This document shows positions 57,241-64,000 of a stretch of DNA of 64,000 nt, piece by piece (the first letter of the stretch is position 1; each line of letters begins with the position of its first letter). The position numbers were made by a program, and so were the translations under genes. Source of the DNA: Calliopum simillimum (taxonomy: Eukaryota; Arthropoda; Insecta; Diptera; Lauxaniidae); NCBI GenBank assembly GCA_951812925.1, contig OX638371.1, positions 33,640,101 through 33,704,100 of the forward strand, in the 5' to 3' direction. Below the pieces are notes generated by a model that was given only the letters and a program-made list of their open reading frames with translations, was not told where the DNA came from and made no database searches.

Positions 57241-59545
57241 TCGCAAGATACGGGTAATATCTGACTCTGAGAATACTGCTGCGTACTCGCGGAATCGATT
57301 TCACTGCTTTAATTTTTTTGTGTATATATTTTGAATACAATGTCTTTGAACAAAGTATTTATATGGAAAAGAATGAGAAAAATTCATGATAAAATAAATT
57401 CAATAATAAAATTCGACGAACATTATCAGTCTTTTTTTTTCACTCCCTTCTGGTAAATATTAAAGTAATAACAAGTAACGCAAGAAAGAAAGGCTGACTG
57501 TAAAGTAAACAAACATCAACTCAAATATAAATAAATAATTTGCGCTACGCCTAAAAGCAGGCTATGCCTATTCGACAACGACAACAATGATGATGACTCC
57601 ATGGCCTGTGACTCTCTGACTCGATGACTCTTTCTGTGTTGTTGGCGCAAAAAGTTGCGAAATAAACAAAAATTAAATGGAACGGAGTTGGAAAAAATAG
57701 TAGAGAATGCCAAGGACACACGCGAAGCAACTTTTAAAGACCATGAGGACGCAAATATCAAATTATAGAATAAACAACAACAACAACGAGAATATCAAAG
57801 GAAAACGAAAAGAAAGAAAAAAATATTTCATTCCAGAATATAAATGAAAATTGTTGTCGCGAATTACTCCTATTTCCAGATCCATTTCATTGCGCCAAAA
57901 TAAGCTCATAAAAGGCGAATTTATAAATTTAATCCGTGCAAACTACCCATGAATTTCTATGAGTTTTGTTCATTCTTTGACAAAACGACGACGATGTTAT
58001 TCATAAAAAACAATTTGTTGTTTTTGTAATATTAAAGTGGCTTTTGTTTTTCTTGAGCCATACGCACGCACCCATTCCATTACTAAAATATGCAAAATTC
58101 CATTACAAATTTTTGGTTATTAAATTTTATACCATGTAACAAATTCATAAAGTGTTGCAAACTTCTTTTATGGATACTTTAGCGAATGTTCCAACTTTCA
58201 AGGACGTTTAGAAAACAAAGAGAAATAACCAACTTTGACACTTTAACTGAACCTTTGGGAAAATTTAAAAAATTCAACATTATAAAATATGGCTGTGTGA
58301 AATTGTTCAGCACGCCTTAAGCATACTTCTATCATTCTTAGATGAGACTGACTGAGAATTAACTGTATAATTCATTTTGTCTGATCTAACAAAATTGCAA
58401 ATATCTAAAACAATTTCAATTAATTTCGATAGGCTTTTCTTGATGGACAGTATGAGATACCTCGTTCGATAGCAATCTATTTTGGAAACTAAATGTTGAA
58501 GATAAGCTTAGTAAATTTACTGTAGTTCTATTTACTTATGTATGTTCTATGCTTTTGTAAATCTTAAGCCCAATGCGTTTCATTGCGATTTATTTGATCA
58601 CTAGCCATGAGTTTTCCGTTTCTTATATTTTTTCTCCAACGAAATTTTCCGGAGGACTTTTGGTCTATCGTAATCTCTACTGTCTTGTGGTTTTCACCCA
58701 AGAGCTTGATGGCTTGATGGTTTCCACAGTGACTGGCCTATCCCCCACTTTGAGTATCTTGATCTAACTTACTATGGGCATCTAAGTAGTTGCAAATTAT
58801 GGATATTTGAACGATTTCCAGACATATTTCGAGCACTGTTATATCTCTTCTGTTATCTTAAGGTCATTACGTGACCTTTCCACCATTCGTTTTTCGTGTT
58901 GAAAGTACATCAAAAACTTAAAAACATTTTCAAAATTCAAAAAGAATAAATATTCAATATTTTGGTTGAATTTCGCTATTCAAATCAATTTATTTCGTTC
59001 GGCGGTGGCTCACTGACAAATTCAGCAGCTCGTTGAAGAAAGTTGAAAAATTGGATGAGTTTTCTAACAAAACACGGCGGGTCTCAACGAGTGGAAAGTA
59101 TGAAAAAAGTGGATCAAAGTTTTGAGCATGTCTTGTACTTCGTTTATGAAAGTTCTATTAAAATTTTCAAGCCCTAAAAACGTACCTGTTCATGTTTTTA
59201 AAAAGAGGTCGGAAACGATACATTTGAAAAAAAAACAACAAACCAAAACAGAAACTCTCATTTTCGATGTATTTTTTGGTGCTGAATCTGCATCCAGGCT
59301 CGAAAGTGCTCTATCACGTATGGTTTTTAAGATATTCTAACCTAAATGTTCAAAACTACGATTTTTGAGGTTATTTAAATGTTGCACGAAATTTGTTTAC
59401 TAATTTCCATTAAATGCATCAATATTGTGCTTCCACTTCAATATGAGGTTTGAAGTGGTCTTATGTGATTTTTCTTCAAAAGCTCTGACCATTTGAAAAA
59501 GGCACCATTGAGTAAAAAATGTATTTCCATAAAAATTTTTCATCT
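57241..59545. other. Non-coding, mostly unique-looking
   Basis: No gene is recognised. 57530-57780 is less AT-rich with CAACAACA tracts. ORFs on both strands are short and without domains. Confidence 0.4.
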
Positions 59546-60430
59546 AAAATATCGGTAAAAGTCCAAATATATTGAAAAATATTGAAACACATTGGAGAAA
59601 TCGGCGAAAGTCCAAAAGTATCGAAAAATATCGATAAAATTCCAAACGTATCGAAAAATATCGATAAAACTCCAAACGTATCGAAAAATATAAAAGAAAT
59701 CAGTAAAAGTCGAAAAATATCGAAAAACATCTAAAATATCGGTAAAAGCCCAAATGTTTTGAAAATTATAGAAAGGCATAGAAAAAATTGGTTAAAATCC
59801 AAGTGTTTCGAAAAACATCCAAAATATCGATAAAGGTCCAAAAGTATCGAAACATGTACGTCATAGAAATCGATAAAAGTCAAAGAATATCGAAAATCAT
59901 TTAAAATATACCCAAAAGACAAAATATATCGAAAAACATCCAAATTATCGGTAAAAGTCTAAAAGTATCAAAATTATTGAACGAAGTACATCTAAGAAAT
60001 CGGTAAAAGTCCAAAAGTATCGAAAAACATCCGAAATAACGGAAAAAATACAAAAGTATATATATAAAATATCGGTAAAGGGCCGAATGTATCGAAAAAT
60101 ATCCAAAATATCGGTAAAAGTCTAAAGAATCGAAATTATTGAACAAAGTAGATCGAAAAAAATCGTTTAAAGTCCAAGTGTATCGAAAAACATCCAAAAT
60201 ATCGGTAAAAGTCTTAAAGTATCGAAAAATATTAAAAAACATCTAAAATAAGAAAATCCAAAAATGTCGAAAAGTAAGAGTCAAAGTAAGAGTCCAAAAG
60301 TATTGAAAAACATTGAAGAAATCGGTAAAAGTCCAAATATATCGAAAAACATCATATAGGTCATATACATCGAAGCAATCGGAAAAGTCCAAGTGTATAG
60401 AAACACATCCAAAAGTATTGGAAAACAAAA
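59546..60430. repeat. Degenerate ATCGAAAAATATCGATAAAA minisatellite, ~0.9 kb
   Basis: Units near 30 bp (for example two successive TATCGAAAAATATCGATAAA-TCCAAACG units at 59607-59690), mixed with longer units containing AAATATCGGTAAAAGTCCAA. The minus strand stays open across several adjoining ORFs with FxYxWTFTDxF repeats because the unit lacks stops in those frames; this is a by-product and not evidence of a protein. Confidence 0.88.
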
Positions 60431-61476
60431 TATCCTTCCTATGAAGAAAGCCATTGATTTAAAGTTTATGATTTTTCAAAGACAGTAATAAAATTGCTCT
60501 AATTCGCGATTTATACAACAACTAGGTGTGATTTTGTTCAAGAATTAGTTCGACGTAGACAGCGAAAGCCAAAAACGGATTTGTCCGGGCAAAATATACA
60601 AAACTATTAAATTTAGAATCGATTATTTTAAAAATCTTTGCAGTTTCTCTATTTTCCGATTAATATTTTCCAAATCTGCTCTGCTACTGATCTCGTGCGT
60701 TGAGTATAACTTTTATATTCCATTGTGATACGTACGTAAGTACATATTTATTTTAATTTAAAATTGTGAACGCGCTTTGGGCCACCCAAAAAGGAAGGCA
60801 CACATAAAGTGGCGCTTTGATGTACAACACAACGAGTATTCACATCTATTGAGCGCCACCAAGAGTGGAATACAATGTTGTTCCCCTAGTTGTTGTCAAC
60901 ATCATCCTATCGCTGCTCCATAAATGGCAGTTGATTCGAATGCGTTTCATGTTGTGGAAAAAATAAAAGAAATAAACAAAAATAAATGGAAATGAAAAAA
61001 AAAAAAGAAATACAACAAGCAAAAAAAAGAAAAGAAATAGCAGAAAAACAACAACAAATAAAAATTAATAGACGACAAATAAAGTGGTGGGACCTTAATA
61101 GCAAAAAATGCTTTGAAAGGAGACTTCAGACAGTGCGGAAGTAGAGAGGTATGGGGAATAAAGAATCACACACGTGTATGACCATATATGGGATTGGCCC
61201 CAAACAAGTAAACAGCTTACAACCAAAGTAAATTGCGGTAAAGGAAAATTATTTGCAAAAACACAAAGACTGCACAGTGGGTATTTTTTTCTTATGAAAA
61301 GCTCTGGAAGTGGCTTTAATTCATATTAATGATTTATAGTTTTGATTTGTAAAGAAAAGCCCAATTGAAAGAAAAAATATGTGCTTTCTTTTTTGTATGA
61401 GAATTTCTAAGAATTACTAGCTTTTATTTACAAAGTGTCCAAAAAATTGCATTTATCTAAATCTATTAGTGCGCAA
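60431..61476. other. Non-coding; A-rich tracts
   Basis: No gene is recognised. 60720-60910 is less AT-rich and unique in the window, followed by A-rich runs at 60955-61060. Confidence 0.4.
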
Positions 61477-62181
61477 GACAAAAATTTGTCCTACCTTTTT
61501 AACTATGTTAGAAATGGAGCACGACTTTGATTAATACACCATTAGAAAGGTATTTGTGTGTTAATGTGCACAAAGCTAAAATTATTTTGCCGTTCAGCCA
61601 GGTAAAATTAAATGCAAATATTTCAATACTAACAACGACATTTCACATTTGTCATTGTACCAGCGCTGATAAATGAGCTTTTCTATTTTGTACCAAAAAG
61701 CAAAAAAGTACTAGAACTGTCCAAAAACTACCAAAATTATTTAATACATTTGTGGTCGAAATTTGACCATGAATGAACCACGACTTCAAATTACACACCA
61801 ATAAAAAAGTATTTGTGTGTAAATGTGCATAAAGTTAAAATTATTTCAATATTTTGCTTTAAAGCCAGTACATACAAATTTTTCAATATTGAAAACAACA
61901 AAACAATAAAGCATGCTTGGTCGAGTTCTTGGGTTGTAGGTGAATTCAACTGAAGATCCCATATGGTTATGGGTAAAACGTATCGAAAACCAACCTACCA
62001 ACAATTTTTTGGTTTTTTTACCTATGCATTTTGCCTTGTTTTTGTAATGTTGGTATTTTTACTCAAAAACATAGAACAGTAAGCTCACATGACAAAACCA
62101 CTTGACACGTGATTTGTTGGTAGCTAGTTAAAACGCGGACACACAGAGCTGAAAAGAGGGTAAAGCACAAAGAGAAAGACA
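61477..62181 (+). repeat. Dispersed repeat with internal ~290-bp duplication
   Basis: It is the inverted relative of 11735-12120. CACGACTT, then ACACCA-TARAAA, AGTATTTGTGTGT or GGTATTTGTGTGT, AATGTGCA-AAAG, and TTCAATA-TAACAAC occur at 61520-61640 and again at 61788-61905. The AAAAAAGTACTAGAACTGTC then ACAAATGTATTAAATAATTT-type segment (61704-61765) recurs at 63119-63166 beyond repeat copy D. Confidence 0.75.
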
Positions 62182-63042
62182 ACTAATAAAAGTGTTATCT
62201 TTGGCCTGGCCAAACATTAAATACCCTGCACTGCAACATTTTGAAAATGTTGGTTGTATTGAAGGTGCCACAATTCTTGTCCGAATTTACTCAGTTCTGC
62301 TCAGAGTTTTCACTAACTATTCCAAATTTTTGTTTGAAATTTGGTTGCACCATAGCATTATGAAAATATTGCTTGTAAAGGAGGTGCCACGCCCTATTGC
62401 TCCAAGTTCGCCTAGTTTTTGCTCAGAGCTAACTATTCCTTATATCCGTACTGAATATTATTACATTATCTCAAATAGCGCTTTTACTACAGCATTTTGA
62501 AAACTTTCAGTGTATGTGAGGTGCCACGCTCTCTCGTCCAAATCAATCAAATAACTGATCAGAGCTTGCTTTTACTATCCTGAAGTTTTGAATAAAATTT
62601 AACTTAAAAAACGCTTTTATTATAGTATTTTGAAGCTTTTGCTTATATGGGAGGCATCACGCCCTCTTTGCCGAACTCACCAGGTTTTTGCTCAGAGTTC
62701 GTATTTGCTGTCCGAAGTATTTGTAGAATATTGGTTTCTTTATCGGTAATAATGCTCTCAATATTGCGTTTTAATTTTTTTTTTTTTATGGGCCGATTTC
62801 GCTCATTTTCAATCCTACTGGCTTACTTTGATGACGGGAGCAAATTTAATCGAATAATCTTGCTTAGTTTTTCTATGAAAAATATTTCCACACACAGACA
62901 CCCAGCCAGCCTGACAGACGGACATGGCTGTATCGACTCAAGAGGTAACGCTGAGTATGCATATTTTTCAATAACTGCCACGCCTTCTTTTCTGCGTTAC
63001 AAACAGAAGGACAAAGTGAATAAAGCTTGTGTGTAGGGTATA
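62182..63042 (+). repeat. GTGCCACGCC dispersed repeat, copy D
   Basis: An 861-bp copy, more diverged than B and C. It starts ACTAATAAAAGTGTTATCTT, has unit words near 62264, 62384, 62521 and 62650, and ends GTGTGTAGGGTATA. The GACGGACATGGCTGTATCGA block is present. It lies inside the 61.5-63.2 kb dispersed repeat, whose copy at 11.7-12.1 kb lacks it. Confidence 0.82.
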
Positions 63043-63190
63043 AAGAACATAACACTGAATTCATGTTTTTGGTTTTGCTTATAAATGAACTTTTCGATTT
63101 TGTACCAAATAACAAAAAAAAGTACTAAAAGTGTCCAAAAAGTACCAAAATTATTTAATACATTTGTGGTCGAATTTTGGCCATTGGGCG
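63043..63190 (+). repeat. Continuation of the dispersed repeat beyond copy D
   Basis: TATAAATGAACTTTTCGATT, TTGTACCAAATAACAAAAAA, AGTACTAAAAGTGTCC and ATTATTTAATACATTTGTGG match 61668-61770 and, inverted, 11725-11830. Confidence 0.75.
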
Positions 63191-64000
63191 ATTCTATACT
63201 TTCAATGATTCAATTATTTTGGAAAAAATAAAAATAAAAAGAATATCAAATGTAACATCCACAGTTTTAAGGTTAAAGTGAAGGAATCCGAAAATTTAAA
63301 CAAAATAATATCATCAAATTTTTTATTTAAATTTGATAAATTCTGACCCCACTGTGCAAATTACAAAAAAAAAAAAATGAAAAAAAAAAATCCTGAAAAA
63401 CTAAACTTAACGAAGGAACGAACGAACTTAAGACAAACATCCTGCAAATAAATAACTTATGGTATGGAGTGTCAGGAAAACTGTTTTTTTTTTTTTTATT
63501 TTACTAGACGTACATAGGAGTTTTGCTATATAATCATATATTTGTATGTATGTACAAAGCTTAGTTTTGTATAGAGTAGGAATTTATATTGCAATACATC
63601 CCAGTAGGCAGCTGAATAAGACCTTTCTCTGCAATAAGAAATCAGAAATTTTTCTTTCGTTTTATAGTTTTCATTTACTACGTTACCTATGTGGTATAAA
63701 AAATCTATCTGGTGTTTGCGATACTTTCTTTCCGTACAGGTAAGATATTAAATAAAATTGACATTCGAAGAGGTAAAATAAAGAAATGTTGCATACTCTT
63801 TTTTATTTTTCTGTTTTCTAGGAAAATCCCCAAATTCTTTAACACTGTCATTTTCTTTCTCTCTCTTTCTCTACTTAGGGCCTTCTTTAAAGACTTTTAA
63901 AGAAGATCTGCTTTCCTATTTCATGGAGAGCCCAGTGCTCTAATAAAAAGTAAGAAAGTAAGTTTAAAGGAAGTTGGAATGACGCCTTACTACTGATATT
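63191..64000. other. Non-coding; carries a possible recursive splice site
   Basis: No gene is recognised. A possible ratchet point lies at 63739/63740 (see separate entry). Confidence 0.4.
63722..63747 (+). promoter_or_regulatory. Candidate recursive splice site (ratchet point)
   Basis: TACTTTCTTTCCGTACAG is followed directly by GTAAGATA, that is, a pyrimidine-rich acceptor fused to a near-consensus donor with no exon between (AG/GT at 63739/63740). Such zero-length exons mark recursive splicing in very long fly introns. With no flanking exon or conservation data this is only a candidate. Confidence 0.3.

Noticed and set aside
59476..60428. Chain of minus-strand ORFs with repeated FRYFWTFTD-like words
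   Set aside because: They are readings of the ~30-bp minisatellite, open in more than one frame, without a conserved start or domain.
55910..60430. CRISPR-like arrays
   Set aside because: The repeats are contiguous degenerate minisatellites without unique spacers, in an insect-like genome.

Overview
The window looks like AT-rich, gene-poor nuclear DNA of an insect, most likely a higher (fruit-fly-like) dipteran. The pointers are the strong A/T bias, TATG, CAA and GTT microsatellites, a mariner-family transposon, hAT-, pogo- and PIF/Harbinger-like remnants, decayed non-LTR retrotransposons, and no convincing host protein-coding gene in 64 kb. I find no rRNA, no intact tRNA and no bacterial features. 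The species assignment is inference.

The content is dominated by layered transposable elements. From left to right: two copies of a dispersed, internally tandem 'GTGCCACGCC' repeat (1.4-2.1 and 3.0-3.8 kb) around a palindromic MITE (2.1-2.5 kb); a TA-flanked foldback MITE (6.9-7.1 kb); a mariner-type element with perfect 21-bp ends, TA duplication and an internally deleted transposase (9.95-11.06 kb); a 124-bp hAT-type MITE (14.2 kb); a decayed LINE with RNase H and reverse-transcriptase traces on the minus strand (14.5-16.0 kb); a TTA-flanked foldback (18.0-18.4 kb) and a 'GGTCTATGATCC' minisatellite (18.6-18.85 kb); a second LINE remnant split by a 640-bp hAT-type insertion (20.2-21.3 kb); a pogo-like element next to a foldback element (23.5-25.4 kb), lying between two inverted copies of another GGCGTGGC repeat (23.05-23.5 and 28.4-28.8 kb); and a TA-flanked 1-kb element (26.6-27.7 kb).

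Further right: a foldback holding a nested repeat (37.6-38.7 kb); a palindrome (41.2-41.4 kb); a hAT-like 'CTTGGTCTTGG' palindrome carrying a nested TA-flanked MITE, with a paralogous empty site near 41.84 kb (44.0-45.3 kb); tRNA-like sequence and another palindrome (45.5-45.8 kb); LINE, hAT-like and repeat fragments (47-48 kb); a 171-bp-offset tandem duplication and a ~1.2-kb near-perfect inverted repeat built of ~125-bp units (49.8-52.2 kb); a foldback with a nested insert containing a 203-bp tandem repeat and a tRNA-like segment (54.1-55.9 kb); two long degenerate minisatellites (55.9-57.0 and 59.5-60.4 kb); and a fourth full copy of the GTGCCACGCC repeat inside another dispersed repeat (61.5-63.2 kb).

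Possible host signals are few: a 23-nt segment with strong splice-site context (17746-17768, plus strand), a possible zero-length recursive splice site at 63739/63740 (plus strand), and one 54-codon minus-strand ORF for a single-pass membrane peptide (43249-43413). Together the two splice signals would fit a very long plus-strand intron, but this is a hypothesis. There is no gene network to describe; the biology here is transposon accumulation, nesting and satellite formation.
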